Shown in pieces: positions 42,976 to 52,812 of a DNA stretch of 64,000 bases. Made by a program: the position numbers and the translations under genes. The stretch is taken from assembly GCA_015689685.1 (NCBI GenBank), contig WVSL01000012.1, positions 51,244 to 115,243 of the forward strand. Direction: 5' to 3'. The notes under the pieces are model-generated. The model worked only from the letters and a program-made list of their open reading frames with translations, made no database searches and was not told the origin of the DNA. The number at the start of each line of letters is the position of its first letter. Position 1 is the first letter of the stretch. This stretch comes from Rhodobacterales bacterium HKCCE2091. Its GTDB lineage: Bacteria; Pseudomonadota; Alphaproteobacteria; Rhodobacterales; Rhodobacteraceae.

Positions 42976-43109
42976 CCCTACTGCGCGGCGACGGTTACAG
43001 GGCATCGACCGCGGCTAACGGATCGCGTGTTCCAACGGAGGAACCCGGAGGCGTTCCCGCGCGGAGTCCGGCTTTCCCGCCCCCCGCACGCCGGCCCAAG
43101 CGTGATCGC

Positions 43110-44453
43110 TCAGACGCTCGACTCGACCGCGCCGACGATCTCGTTCACGACCTCGGTCATCAGCTTCTCGTCCTCGGCCTCCGCCATCACGCGGATCAGC
43201 GGCTCGGTGCCGGACTTGCGGATCAGCAGGCGGCCGGACTGGCCGAGCCGCGCCTCGCCCGCAGCGATGGCCGCCTTCACGCCGGGCTGGTCGAGCGGCG
43301 TCGCCCCTGCCCCGTAGCGGACGTTGCGCAGAAGCTGCGGCACCTTCTCGAAGCTGCGGGTCAGCTCGCTCGCCTGGCGGCCGGTGCGGACCATCTCGGC
43401 CAGGAACTGGAGGCCCGCGATCAGCCCGTCGCCGGTGGTGGCGAAATCGGTCATCACGATATGGCCCGACTGCTCGCCGCCGAGGTTCAGGCCCTGCGCG
43501 CGCATTGCCTCGACCACGTAGCGGTCGCCGACGGGGGTGCGGTGCAGGCGGATGTCGCGTTCGCCGAGGTAGCGTTCCAGCCCGAGGTTCGACATCACCG
43601 TGGCCGCGAGGGTCTGCTGTTTCAGGCGGCCCTCGGACGCCCACCTGTTCGCGAACAGCGCCATAATCTGATCGCCGTCCGCGACCACGCCCTGTTCGTC
43701 GATCAGGATCACACGGTCGGCATCGCCGTCGAGGCAGATGCCGAGATCGGCGCCGGTCTCGAGGATCGTCCGCGCAGCCGATTCCGGAGCGGTGGAGCCG
43801 ACCCCGTCGTTGATGTTGTGGCCGTTCGGGCTGACGCCGACCGGCACCACCTCGGCCCCGAGTTCCCACAGCACCTCGGGCGCGGCCCGGTAGGCGGCGC
43901 CGTTGGCGCAGTCGATCACGACCTTGAGCCCCTCGAGCGTCAGCCCGTGCGGGAAGGTCGACTTGACCCGTTCCACATAGCGGAACCGGCCATCGTCGAT
44001 CCGCTTGGCGCGGCCGATGTTCTGGGCGCGGGCGGGCTCGATCTCGCCCTCCATCAACGCCTCGATCCGCGCCTCGGCATCGTCCGAAAGCTTGAACCCG
44101 TCGGGGCCGAAGAGCTTGATACCGTTATCCGTCGCCGGGTTGTGCGAGGCCGAGATCATCACCCCGACATCCGCGCGCATCGACGTCGTCAGGAGCCCCA
44201 CGGCGGGCGTCGGCACCGGGCCGAGCAGCAGCACGTTCATGCCCGTGGAGGTGAAGCCCGCAGTCAGCGCGGTTTCCAGCATGTAGCCCGACAACCGGGT
44301 GTCCTTGCCGATCACGACCCGGTGGCCGGACCGCCCGTCGCGGCGGAAGTACCGCCCCGCCGCGGCGCCGAGCCGCAGCGCCATCTCTGCCGTCATCGGG
44401 TGGGTGTTCGCCTGCCCCCGCACCCCGTCGGTGCCGAACAGTTTTCTTGTCAT
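43110..44453 (-). CDS. glmM: Phosphoglucosamine mutase
   Basis: A 447-residue enzyme converting glucosamine-6-P to glucosamine-1-P for peptidoglycan precursors. The phosphoserine is Ser103 in ISASHNP. The Mg2+-binding loop is [11 protein letters not shown] (about 240-250), the sugar-binding region is GGEQSGHIV, and the C-terminal phosphate-binding loop is [11 protein letters not shown]. Start ATG 44453 overlaps the folP stop as ATGA, so the two are translationally coupled, a conserved arrangement. Confidence 0.97.
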   Translation of the reverse strand: MTRKLFGTDGVRGQANTHPMTAEMALRLGAAAGRYFRRDGRSGHRVVIGKDTRLSGYMLETALTAGFTSTGMNVLLLGPVPTPAVGLLTTSMRADVGVMISASHNPATDNGIKLFGPDGFKLSDDAEARIEALMEGEIEPARAQNIGRAKRIDDGRFRYVERVKSTFPHGLTLEGLKVVIDCANGAAYRAAPEVLWELGAEVVPVGVSPNGHNINDGVGSTAPESAARTILETGADLGICLDGDADRVILIDEQGVVADGDQIMALFANRWASEGRLKQQTLAATVMSNLGLERYLGERDIRLHRTPVGDRYVVEAMRAQGLNLGGEQSGHIVMTDFATTGDGLIAGLQFLAEMVRTGRQASELTRSFEKVPQLLRNVRYGAGATPLDQPGVKAAIAAGEARLGQSGRLLIRKSGTEPLIRVMAEAEDEKLMTEVVNEIVGAVESSV

Positions 44454-45478
44454 TGCCCGTTCTCCTCATGCGGGATCGCGCCCATTGCCTGCCACAGCGC
44501 GAGCCCCTGACCGTGTATAGTCATATCATGTACGCGGAGGACCTGAATGCCCTGGGACAATGCCCATAGGCCAACCGCCGCCGATCCCGTGTCACGGGCG
44601 GCCGGATCTGAAACATTCGTGATCCGCCCGATGAAGCCCTTCCGCGACACGCCGAGCAGGACCGCGCAGCCGAGCCCGTGGAACAGGCTGAGCCGCCCGA
44701 GCAGGGCGAGGTTGTGCGCCTGGGTCTTGCCGAAACCGATGCCGGGGTCGACCACGATGCGGGATCTGGGGATGCCCGCGGCCTCGGCGTCGGACACCGC
44801 GCGGTCGAGCGCCTCGTAGACATCGAGCAGCACGTCGTCGTAGCGCGGATCGTCCTGCATCGTTCCGGGCTCGGCCAGCGAGTGCATCAGGATGACGGGC
44901 GCGTCTGCCTCGGCGGCGACGACGGCGAGGTCGGGATCGAAGCGGAAGGCACTGACATCGTTCACGATGTCCGCTCCGGCCGCGAGCGCCGCGCGGCCAA
45001 CCCCGGCCTTGCGGGTGTCGATCGAGATCGCGGTGTCCACCCCGCCCGCGCGCAGGCCCTCGATGACGGGAACGACGCGCGCGATCTCCTCCTCCTCCGG
45101 GACCTCGACCGCGCCGGGGCGGGTGCTTTCGCCGCCGATGTCGAGGATCGCGGCCCCGGCATCGGCCAGCGAACGGGCATGGGCGATCGCCGCCTCCGCC
45201 CCGTCATGGGCCCCGCCGTCGGAGAAACTGTCGGGCGTGACGTTCACGATCCCCATCAGCGCGGGCCGGTCCAGCGGCACCCCCGCGAGCGGCGCGCGGG
45301 GGGCCGTCAGGCGCGCCAGGATGTCGGCCGGAACCTCGTCCGCGGGCATGATTCGCGGTGCCGCGCCCCGTTCCAGCCGCTCCACCCGGGTGAAACGGCA
45401 CCATCCGTCGGCAAGCCGCAACGCAGAATCCGCCGATGCCGGGCCGGAGGTCGGGATTGGTCTGTAAAACGATTTCAT
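44450..45478 (-). CDS. folP: Dihydropteroate synthase
   Basis: 342 residues from ATG 45478. It joins pterin and p-aminobenzoate in folate synthesis. Motifs are [26 protein letters not shown], the D-P-G-I-G-F-G-K loop ([11 protein letters not shown]) and [11 protein letters not shown], with a C-terminal RVHDM. The N-terminal 70 residues (before [13 protein letters not shown]) are an extension absent from short FolP. The start has no Shine-Dalgarno, and a -10-like TATACG lies only 8 bp upstream, hinting at a near-leaderless transcript. Confidence 0.95.
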   Translation of the reverse strand: MKSFYRPIPTSGPASADSALRLADGWCRFTRVERLERGAAPRIMPADEVPADILARLTAPRAPLAGVPLDRPALMGIVNVTPDSFSDGGAHDGAEAAIAHARSLADAGAAILDIGGESTRPGAVEVPEEEEIARVVPVIEGLRAGGVDTAISIDTRKAGVGRAALAAGADIVNDVSAFRFDPDLAVVAAEADAPVILMHSLAEPGTMQDDPRYDDVLLDVYEALDRAVSDAEAAGIPRSRIVVDPGIGFGKTQAHNLALLGRLSLFHGLGCAVLLGVSRKGFIGRITNVSDPAARDTGSAAVGLWALSQGIQVLRVHDMTIHGQGLALWQAMGAIPHEENGQ

Positions 45479-45486
45479 GGCAAGCC

Positions 45487-45513
45487 CGTATAGGGTGCAG
45501 GAGAGCCCGGCAA
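45487..45513 (-). promoter_or_regulatory. Putative promoter of folP-glmM giving a very short leader
   Basis: On the minus strand TTGCCG (45513-45508) and TATACG (45492-45487) are 15 bp apart. Transcription would begin near 45480, about two bases before the folP ATG. Called by eye; spacing is short. Confidence 0.35.
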
Positions 45514-45603
45514 GTGCACGTTCCGAAGCGCTGCAATGCAGCACGCGCGACGCCGGATAATCTTCACTTGCCAGCCGAGAGCCCCGCGTGATTCATTCAT
45601 GCC

Positions 45604-46128
45604 ATGACAGCTCCCTCACCTTTCGTCCCCCAGATATCCCGTTTCGGGACTCTCAGACTGAATTGCCGGCCCGTCCTGCGGGCCGATGCAGGGTTCTACG
45701 CCGACCTGTTCGGCCGCGCGGAAACCGTCGCGCATCGCCCCGATCCGACCCCGGTATCGGCCGATGACGCGCGGGAGATGCTCGACCGCGACCTGGTCCA
45801 CTGGCAGCGTCACGGGCATGGCCGTTGGGCGCTATCCCATGCCGGCGAGGTGATCGGCCTCGGCGGGCTGACGGTGAAGGACGGGTTCGAGGGCATCAAC
45901 CTGTCCTACCATCTCCTGCCGGAGATGTGGGGCCAGGGCCTGGCGAGCGAGTTCGTCCGCGCCGCGATCGACTATGCCCGCGACGACCTGTCCGCGGGTT
46001 CGGTCTACGGGCTGGTGCGGCCGTCGAACATCGCCTCGATCCGGGTCATGGAAAAGGCCGGGTTCCGCGACGCGGGGCTGACCCGCTACCACGGCGGCCC
46101 GATGCGGGAGCTTCGGCTGGACCTCTAG
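45604..46128 (+). CDS. GNAT family N-acetyltransferase (RimJ/RimL-like)
   Basis: A 174-residue acetyltransferase. Residues 20-170 form the GNAT fold: the acceptor strand region GEVIGLGGLTVKDG (about 81-94), SYHLLPEMWGQGLASEF with the acetyl-CoA loop (about 99-115), and VRPSNIASIRVMEKAGF (about 137-153). The pattern is that of RimJ/RimL-type protein or small-molecule acetylases. It lies on the plus strand between the minus-strand folB-like and folP genes and overlaps the folB-like 3' end by four bases. Substrate unknown. Confidence 0.88.
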   Translation: MTAPSPFVPQISRFGTLRLNCRPVLRADAGFYADLFGRAETVAHRPDPTPVSADDAREMLDRDLVHWQRHGHGRWALSHAGEVIGLGGLTVKDGFEGINLSYHLLPEMWGQGLASEFVRAAIDYARDDLSAGSVYGLVRPSNIASIRVMEKAGFRDAGLTRYHGGPMRELRLDL

Positions 46129-47024
46129 CCTTCCGCCACCACCACGGGCACCGTCGCCGCCTTCGGCGGGGTGCCGCCGTGGAATTCCAGCCTTGCCGCC
46201 GCGAAGCTTTCCGCCAGCCATTGCGCCAGCGCCTCGGCGCCCGTCGCGCTCGGCGGATCGGCGCTGTCGAGCACCAGCTTCGACGGCGCCCAGACGCTGA
46301 TCCGGCCGTGGCGCATGGCCCATTCCAGTTCCGTCCGGCTGTCCACCACCACGCAGCGCGGGTCGCGCGCGGCCAGCACCCAGGCATTCTGTTCGATTGC
46401 CAGGAGATCGATCCGCCGTTGCGCCATCGGGTGCGCGGCCCTCGGCACCGGGCCGTCGGCGGGACCGACGCAAAGCACCACCGGCCCCTGCCCTTCGAGA
46501 CCGTCCAGCAGGGCGGAGAGGTCGGGGCGCGAAATGGCCTCGTTCGACAGGAACACCACCGCCGGGTGCGGCGCGCCCTCGTCCAGCAGCCTGAGCCGCG
46601 GGCGTTCCGGCGCGCTCCGCACGATCTCCACCCCGAGCGCGAAGGGGCCGCGGTCGAGCTTCTCGATCCGGACGAAGCAGCGGGCGGCGAGCGGATGAGC
46701 AAGGACGCGTTCGGCGATCCGCGCGGCGAGCGTTTCGAGCAGGTTCACGCGACCGGCCGCGAGCTCGATGTCGATCGCCTCGATCAGGGTGTCGTAGGAC
46801 AGGATGCGATCGACATCGTCGGTTTCGGCGTCGGCGGCGGCGCGCACCTCGACCACCAGGTTGAACTTGACCCGTTGCGTCACCCCGCGTTCGGACTGGA
46901 ACGCGCCGATCTCGACCTCGCGCAGATGGTCGCGCAGCATGATGCGGTCCAGCGGTTCCGGCCCGGCGGAGGCACGGGAACGCTCGGCCGGGTGGGCAAA
47001 GGCCTGTCGGGTTTCGTCGCTCAT
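46125..47024 (-). CDS. folB: Dihydroneopterin aldolase-like protein (FolB) with C-terminal extension
   Basis: 299 residues. The FolB-like tunnelling fold spans about residues 25-130: DRIMLRDHLREVEIGAFQSE, VKFNLVVEVRAA, ILSYDTLIEAIDIEL, VNLLETLAARIAERVL and VRIEKLDRGP. Standard FolB proteins stop near 120 residues; the further 165 residues look like a small alpha/beta domain (VVLCVGPADGPVP, ISVWAPSKLVLDSADPP) of unknown function. Proximity to folP, with a GNAT gene in between, supports a folate role. The extension could make it bifunctional, or it may be a lineage-specific add-on. Confidence 0.8.
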   Translation of the reverse strand: MSDETRQAFAHPAERSRASAGPEPLDRIMLRDHLREVEIGAFQSERGVTQRVKFNLVVEVRAAADAETDDVDRILSYDTLIEAIDIELAAGRVNLLETLAARIAERVLAHPLAARCFVRIEKLDRGPFALGVEIVRSAPERPRLRLLDEGAPHPAVVFLSNEAISRPDLSALLDGLEGQGPVVLCVGPADGPVPRAAHPMAQRRIDLLAIEQNAWVLAARDPRCVVVDSRTELEWAMRHGRISVWAPSKLVLDSADPPSATGAEALAQWLAESFAAARLEFHGGTPPKAATVPVVVAEG

Positions 47025-47116
47025 GTCTCGTCTTCCGAGGCGGTCACGGTGGCAAGACTATCAGCCCGGCCACCGGGCGACACGGGCCAAACGCGACCCA
47101 TCGGCGGGTGCTTGCG

Positions 47117-47794
47117 CTATTCCGGCCGGCGGTAGAACTCGTGAACGCCAATCTCGGCGGTCTGCGGGAACATCGACGCCCAGGCCGGGTTCACCCAGTC
47201 GGCGTGGTAGTGGGTCGCGCCGGCGGTCAGCTCGCGCGGGAAACCGTCAAGCATCATCCGCGCGATCCGCCCCATGCGGGTCCAGAGGTGCGGATCGTCC
47301 ACCGCCTCCGGCCGGCCGTCGCAGGTATAGGTGAACTGGCAGGCGAAGCGCCGCCCGGTGCCGTCGTTCACCACGCCGCAGACGGAGCCGGGGTAGTTGC
47401 GGCTGTCGACGCGGTTCAGGATCACCTCGGCCACGGCGAACTGGCCCTCGACCGGCTCGCCGCGCGCCTCGAAATAGAGCGCCTCGGTCAGGCAGGTCCA
47501 TTCCGCCCCGCCCCGCGCGGGCCCCATCGCATCGAGCTCCGCGGCAGTCGGAAGATCGGTCGCACGGCCCCGGCGCGGCGGAACCCATTCGCTGCCGAGC
47601 CGGTGCAGGCGGTCGTAGTCCAGCGTGCCGGTCGCGCTGTGTTCCTCGCCCATGAGCCCGGACAGCCGGAAATCGATGCCGCCCGTGGGATCGGTGGCGG
47701 AGCTTGCCGTCACTCCCTGCGCGGAAGCCGCCCCCGCGATCGCCAGAAGCGCCACGGCGGCCGAAGCCATGCGGCGCAGAACACCCTTCGTCAT
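47117..47794 (-). CDS. SleB-type cell wall hydrolase
   Basis: 225 residues with a signal peptide ([15 protein letters not shown], cleavage near 26). The SleB/Hydrolase_2 catalytic domain spans about 95-215: the catalytic Glu is in [15 protein letters not shown], followed by [33 protein letters not shown] and the C-terminal [14 protein letters not shown]. Such enzymes cleave peptidoglycan glycan strands. Likely periplasmic, with at least two disulfides. Monocistronic in appearance. Confidence 0.88.
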   Translation of the reverse strand: MTKGVLRRMASAAVALLAIAGAASAQGVTASSATDPTGGIDFRLSGLMGEEHSATGTLDYDRLHRLGSEWVPPRRGRATDLPTAAELDAMGPARGGAEWTCLTEALYFEARGEPVEGQFAVAEVILNRVDSRNYPGSVCGVVNDGTGRRFACQFTYTCDGRPEAVDDPHLWTRMGRIARMMLDGFPRELTAGATHYHADWVNPAWASMFPQTAEIGVHEFYRRPE

Positions 47795-47913
47795 GAAACC
47801 ACGGCCCCCCGCCGGACAATCGCCAAAACTCGTTGCGCGCAGGGATAAATCCGCAAGCCGCCGGGCGGCAAACCGATGGCCGGTCTTGGGGCAGGCGAAT
47901 CACCGGCCGCAAG

Positions 47914-47927
47914 ATGTGGCGCCACAT
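47914..47927. promoter_or_regulatory. 14-bp perfect palindrome between the dikinase-like and sleB-type genes
   Basis: ATGTGGCGCCACAT is a perfect palindrome 22 bp after the stop of the dikinase-like gene and 120 bp upstream of the SleB-type start. It could be an operator for an unidentified dimeric regulator or part of a transcript-end hairpin; on the + strand it is followed by TTTT. Confidence 0.4.
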
Positions 47928-47948
47928 TTTCGCCACGGTTTCGGAGAA

Positions 47949-50492
47949 TCAGGCCTCCGCGTCGTCCCGCTTCGGCGCGAGATCGGGTGCCAGCGCCAGT
48001 TGCGCGGCCGCCAGCTTGGCGACCGGAACCCGGAACGGAGAACACGACACGTAGTCGAGCCCCGCCGCCCGGCTGAAAGCGATGGTGTCGGGATGGCCGC
48101 CGTGTTCGCCGCAGATCGACAGGATGATCTCGGGCCGCGCGGCCCGCGCGCGTTCCGCCCCGAGCAGCAGCAATTCCCCCACGCCCTCGGTGTCGAGCCG
48201 CTGAAACGGATCCTCGTGGAACACGCCCTGGCTGACATAGGCCGACATGAAGCGCCCCGCGTCGTCGCGGGACAGGCCGTAGGTCATCTGCGTCAGGTCG
48301 TTGGTGCCGAAGGACAGGAACGCCGAATGCTCCGCGATCTCGCCGGCCCTGAGCGCCGCGCGCGGCGTCTCGACCATGACGCCGAGCCGGTAGGCGAAGT
48401 TCTTGCCCGTTTCAGCCCGCACCGAGGCCGCGACCGCATCGACGCGCGCCTTGACCAGTTCCACCTCGCGCATGGCGGACACGAGCGGGATCATCACCTC
48501 GGGCACCACCGCCTTGCCGTCCTTCGACGCCGCGACCGTGGCCTCGAAGATCGCGCGGGCCTGCATTTCGTAGATCTCGGGCACCGTGATCCCGAGCCTG
48601 ACGCCCCGCATGCCGAGCATCGGGTTGAATTCCTGCAACGCCTCGATCCGCGCGGCGACGCGGCTGACGGGCAGGTCCAGCGCCTCCGCCAGCGCGCGGA
48701 TACCATCGCGGTCGCCGGGCAGGAACTCGTGGAGGGGCGGGTCGAACAGGCGGATGCAGACTGGCTTGCCCTGCATCAGCGAGAACAGCTCGGTGAAGTC
48801 GGCCCGCTGCATCGGCAGAAGCCGCGCCAGCGCGGCGGCGCGGTCGTCGGCTTCCTCCGCGAAGATCATCTCGCGCATCACCGTCATGCGGATCGGGTCG
48901 AAGAACATGTGCTCGGTCCGGCAGAGGCCGATGCCGTCGATCCCGAACCCCGTCACCGCCGCGACGTCGTTCGCTGTGTCGGCGTTGCAGCGGATGCCGA
49001 TGTCCCGGAACTCGTCGGCCCAAGCGATCAGGGTGGCGAAGGCGCCGCCCGTCACCGGCTCGATCAGGGGCGGCGCACCGACCAGCACCTCGCCCGAGGA
49101 TCCGTCGACGGTGATGACGTCGCCCTCGTGGAAGATCTTGCGCCCCGGCACGGTCAGCGTCTTCTTGCGCTGGTCGAGTTGCAGGTGTGTGGCCCCCGCG
49201 ACGCAGGGCACGCCGAGACCGCGCGCGATCACCGCGGCATGGCTGGTGACACCGCCGCGCTCGGTCAGGATGGCCCGGGCGACATGCATCCCGCGAATGT
49301 CCTCGGGGCTGGTCTCGCGCCGCACGAGGATCGAGGCCTCGCCCTGCGCCGCGGCGCTCTGGGCGGCGGAGGCCGTGAACACGATCTTTCCGGTGGCCGC
49401 CCCGGGCGCGGCCGCGATGCCGCGGGTGAGGATGTCGCGCGACGCCTTTGGATCGACCTGACGGTGCAGCATCTGGTTCAGGGTGAAGGGCGGGATCCGC
49501 ATCACCGCCTCCTGCCGCGAGATCACGCCGTCCTCGGCCAGCGCCACGGCGATCTGCACGTCGGCGCGGGCGTTGCGTGGGCATCGGACCGCGTCGAGGA
49601 TGAACAGCTCTCCGTTCATCAGCGTGAACTCGATCTGCATCTCCTCGCGCAGGCGCTTGCGCATCAGCTCGCCCGCACGACGGAGTGCGGCCACCGCGTC
49701 CGGCGCGCTGTCCTCCAGCGCCGGGCCGCGGGTGTCGCACTCGATGAACTGGGCGGCGTTCTCGCTCAGCGCCGCGCGGCCCTGGCCCTGCGGCAGATAG
49801 CGCCCGGTCACCTGCGGCTCTCCGCTGGTCGAGGACACGAACTGCAGCACGCCCGACCCGGAAATCCCCTGCCCGATGCCGAGCGCCATGCGCTGCACCA
49901 CGAGCCCAAGCCCCGCATCCTCCGGCGCGCCCTGGGCCTGCCGCAGCAGCCGCGCGGTAGTGCCTTCCCAAGCCCGCGCCATCGACCGCAGAACCTCGGT
50001 CAGCTGCACCGCGGGATCCTGCGGAAACGGCTCTTCCATCTCGTCCTCGAAATGGGCCTTCGCCAACCGCGGCGTCATCGTGCCGGAAAACAGGTCGGCG
50101 TCGAGCCGGAGCACGTCCACCGCGTAACAGCGGATGAAACTGAGATAGAGTTGTTCCGCCGCGTCGCGACCGTGGGTGGCGGCGAGTTGTTCGGCCACCG
50201 CGTCGTTCATGCCGATGTTCAGGATCGTGCCGGGCCCGCCCCAGTCGGGCATTTCCGACGACGACCGCACCGACAGGAGCGCGCCGTCCCCGAAGATGCC
50301 GGTCAGCGCCGCCATGTCGGGCATCCGTCCCTTGGCGATGGCGCGCACGGTGTCGAACGGCAGGGCCACGGTCAGCGGCACCGGCAGGTCGAGGCGCACG
50401 ATCCTCTGCAGGCACTTGGCGCGGTTTCCGTGCCGCCCGGTGGAAATATCCGCGTCGGCCGTGATCTCCGCGAAGTCAGGGGTGGTCAGCAT
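47949..50492 (-). CDS. Pyruvate, phosphate dikinase-like PEP-utilising enzyme (divergent)
   Basis: 847 residues from ATG 50492, which has a perfect AAAGGAGGT. The central swivelling domain has the catalytic His418 in GGVTSHAAVIARG. The PEP/pyruvate barrel has GIGLCRTEHMFF, MIPLVSAMREVE, SFGTNDLTQMTYGLSRDD and the C-terminal Cys in ILSICGEHGGHP. The N-terminal ATP-grasp part (1-340) is divergent: the GGKGANL-type loop reads GRHGNRA and the PGMMDT motif reads WGGPGT. It is shorter than typical PPDK (about 870-910). Preceded by an upstream hairpin (50535-50553) and a TATATC -10-like element, so probably its own promoter after glyS. Confidence 0.8.
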   Translation of the reverse strand: MLTTPDFAEITADADISTGRHGNRAKCLQRIVRLDLPVPLTVALPFDTVRAIAKGRMPDMAALTGIFGDGALLSVRSSSEMPDWGGPGTILNIGMNDAVAEQLAATHGRDAAEQLYLSFIRCYAVDVLRLDADLFSGTMTPRLAKAHFEDEMEEPFPQDPAVQLTEVLRSMARAWEGTTARLLRQAQGAPEDAGLGLVVQRMALGIGQGISGSGVLQFVSSTSGEPQVTGRYLPQGQGRAALSENAAQFIECDTRGPALEDSAPDAVAALRRAGELMRKRLREEMQIEFTLMNGELFILDAVRCPRNARADVQIAVALAEDGVISRQEAVMRIPPFTLNQMLHRQVDPKASRDILTRGIAAAPGAATGKIVFTASAAQSAAAQGEASILVRRETSPEDIRGMHVARAILTERGGVTSHAAVIARGLGVPCVAGATHLQLDQRKKTLTVPGRKIFHEGDVITVDGSSGEVLVGAPPLIEPVTGGAFATLIAWADEFRDIGIRCNADTANDVAAVTGFGIDGIGLCRTEHMFFDPIRMTVMREMIFAEEADDRAAALARLLPMQRADFTELFSLMQGKPVCIRLFDPPLHEFLPGDRDGIRALAEALDLPVSRVAARIEALQEFNPMLGMRGVRLGITVPEIYEMQARAIFEATVAASKDGKAVVPEVMIPLVSAMREVELVKARVDAVAASVRAETGKNFAYRLGVMVETPRAALRAGEIAEHSAFLSFGTNDLTQMTYGLSRDDAGRFMSAYVSQGVFHEDPFQRLDTEGVGELLLLGAERARAARPEIILSICGEHGGHPDTIAFSRAAGLDYVSCSPFRVPVAKLAAAQLALAPDLAPKRDDAEA

Positions 50493-50589
50493 GACCGGAC
50501 CTCCTTTGCACTTGCAGCAAAGATATAGGTCATTGCCGCTTCGCGAAAGCAGCATGACAGAAATGCGTCAACGCGCGCTTTCCGTAGCG

Positions 50590-52812
50590 TCAGCCTTCCA
50601 GCTTCGAAAGATCGGCCGTGCGGGTGCAGATTTCCGTGATTTCGTGAAGCAGATTCAGCCGGTTGCGGCGCAGGATCTCGTTGTCCGCGTTGATCTGCAC
50701 GGCCTCGAAGAACGCGTCCACCGGCGGGCGGAGTGTGGCCATCGCGCCCATCGCGGCGGCAAAATCCTCCGCCTCCAGTGCCGCGTCGACCTGCGGCCGC
50801 GCGGCCTCCAGCGCGTCGAAAAGCGCGGTTTCCGCAGGGTCATCCGCGAACTTGCGGTCGGCGCCGAACCGGTACTCCACCCCGTCCTTTTCTTCCGCCT
50901 GCGCGAGGATGTTCGCCGCGCGCCGGTAGCCGAGGACCAGGTTCTCGCCGTCGGGGGTCGAGAGGAAGTCCTGCAACGCCCGCGCGCGGTTCACGACGAG
51001 CCAGAGATCGTCCCTGTTCGGCATGGCGAGCACGGCGTCGATCACGTCGTGGCGGATGCCCTCGTCGCGGAGGTGAACCTTCAGGCGGTCGTGGAAGAAG
51101 GAGAGGAGGTCATCGCTCACGTCCGCCTCGTGGCCCGCGATGCGGTCGATCCAGTCCGGCGCGTCGCCACCGATCTCGTCGAGAATGGCGCGCGCCGCGG
51201 ATCCGAACACGCCATCATTCGCGATGGCCCGCAGGATACGATCCCGCAGCGCGGTCAGCGCGCTGTCCGGTTGCTCCCCGATCTCGTGGCGCAGGATCTG
51301 TGCGTCGAAGAGACGATCGAGATGAAGCCGCAACCCGCCCGACAGCACGATCCGGATCACCCCGAGCGCCGCCCGCCGCAGCGCGTAGGGATCGCCCGAC
51401 CCCGTCGGCTTCTCGTCGATGGCCCAGAACCCGGTCAGCGTGTCGAGCTTGTCGGCCAGCGCCACGGCGACCGAGAGCGGCGCTTCGGGCACGTCGTCCT
51501 TCGCGCCGAGCGGGCGGTAGTGATCGGGCGCGACGGCGGCGATGTCCGGGCCCTCGCCCGCTTCCGCGATGTAGTAGCGGCCCATGATCCCCTGCAGTTC
51601 GGGGAACTCGAACACCATTTCCGACGACAGGTCGGCCTTCGCGAGCCGGGCGGCGGTCTCCGCCTTGGCCGGGTCCGCGCCGACCATCGGCGCGATCTCG
51701 CGGGCGAGCGCGGCGATGCGTTCGATGCGTTCGGCCTGGCTGCCGAGCTTTGCGTGGAAGGTCACGTTTCCAAGGGCTTCCAGCCAGTCCCTCATGCCGG
51801 CCTTCGCCACACGCAGGTCGTTTTCCCAGAAGAACTTGGCGTCTGCCAGCCGCGCCGCCAGCACCCGACCGTTGCCCGCGAGGATCGTCGCGCCATCGTC
51901 CGCCGTCTCGCGGTTGGCGACGGTCACGAAGCCCTCGATCCCGCCCGTGGACGGGTTCCGGACGGAGAAGAACTTCTGGTGTTCACGCATGGAGGTCTGG
52001 AGCACCTCGCCCGGCAGGTGCAGGAAGTCGTCCGCGATCCGGCCCATCAGCACGACAGGCCATTCGACGAGGCCCGAAACCTCGGACAGGAGACCCTTGT
52101 CCTCGACCACTTCCAGCCCCGCGGCGAAGGCGAGCTGCGTGGCGTCGTGCCAGATCGTCTCGGCCCTGTCCTCGGGCGACAGCACCACGAACGCGCGCTT
52201 CAGCTTCGCCGTGTAATCCTCGAAGGAGGTTACGGAAAACCGGCCCGGCGCCATGAACCGATGGCCTTCGGTGGTGTCGCCCACCGCGATCCCGTCGACC
52301 TCGAACGGCACGACCTCGGCCCCCGCGTCGCCGCTGAGGATGCAGAGGATCGAATGCAGCGGGCGGACCCACCGGAGCGACCCCGTGCCCCACCGCATGG
52401 ATTTCGGCCACGGGAAGGACCGGATGACCTGCGGCACGACTTCCGCCACGATCTCCTCCGCCAGGCGGCCCTGTTTCGTGATCCGGGCGATGTAGACCTG
52501 CCCCTTCTTGTCGTCCTGCACCGAGAGGTCGTCCCGGGTCAGCCCGGTGGAGCGCAGGAAGCCGTCGATCGCCTTGTCCGGCGCGTCGACGCGGGGCCCC
52601 TTGCGCTCCTCGGTCACGGTCGGGCTTTCGCCGGACAGCCCCTCGACCGTCAGCGCCAAGCGCCGGGGCGTCGCGAATGCACCGGCGGAGGCATAGGTCA
52701 GCCCGGCCTCGACCAGCCCGTTCGTCACCAGCCGCTTCAGGTCGTCGGCGGCCTTTCCCTGCATGCCGGCCGGGATTTCCTCGGAGAACAGCTCCAGCAG
52801 AAGATCGGGCAT
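50590..52812 (-). CDS. glyS: Glycine--tRNA ligase beta subunit
   Basis: 740 residues from ATG 52812, which overlaps the upstream stop by one base (TGATG). The beta subunit of the heterotetrameric GlyRS starts PDLLLELFSEEIPAGMQ, typical of the family. Motifs include GPRVDAPDKAIDGFLRSTG, WPKSMRWG, HREHQKFFSVR-like SMREHQKFFSVRN, and a C-terminal anticodon-binding region with RVANRAR-like VVNRARALQDF. It operates with GlyQ two genes upstream. Confidence 0.97.
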   Translation of the reverse strand: MPDLLLELFSEEIPAGMQGKAADDLKRLVTNGLVEAGLTYASAGAFATPRRLALTVEGLSGESPTVTEERKGPRVDAPDKAIDGFLRSTGLTRDDLSVQDDKKGQVYIARITKQGRLAEEIVAEVVPQVIRSFPWPKSMRWGTGSLRWVRPLHSILCILSGDAGAEVVPFEVDGIAVGDTTEGHRFMAPGRFSVTSFEDYTAKLKRAFVVLSPEDRAETIWHDATQLAFAAGLEVVEDKGLLSEVSGLVEWPVVLMGRIADDFLHLPGEVLQTSMREHQKFFSVRNPSTGGIEGFVTVANRETADDGATILAGNGRVLAARLADAKFFWENDLRVAKAGMRDWLEALGNVTFHAKLGSQAERIERIAALAREIAPMVGADPAKAETAARLAKADLSSEMVFEFPELQGIMGRYYIAEAGEGPDIAAVAPDHYRPLGAKDDVPEAPLSVAVALADKLDTLTGFWAIDEKPTGSGDPYALRRAALGVIRIVLSGGLRLHLDRLFDAQILRHEIGEQPDSALTALRDRILRAIANDGVFGSAARAILDEIGGDAPDWIDRIAGHEADVSDDLLSFFHDRLKVHLRDEGIRHDVIDAVLAMPNRDDLWLVVNRARALQDFLSTPDGENLVLGYRRAANILAQAEEKDGVEYRFGADRKFADDPAETALFDALEAARPQVDAALEAEDFAAAMGAMATLRPPVDAFFEAVQINADNEILRRNRLNLLHEITEICTRTADLSKLEG

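Noticed and set aside
47625..50528. Open frame of about 970 codons antisense to the dikinase-like gene
   Set aside because: His/Arg-rich composition, no motif; the opposite strand encodes a clearly recognisable PEP-utilising enzyme with an excellent ribosome binding site.
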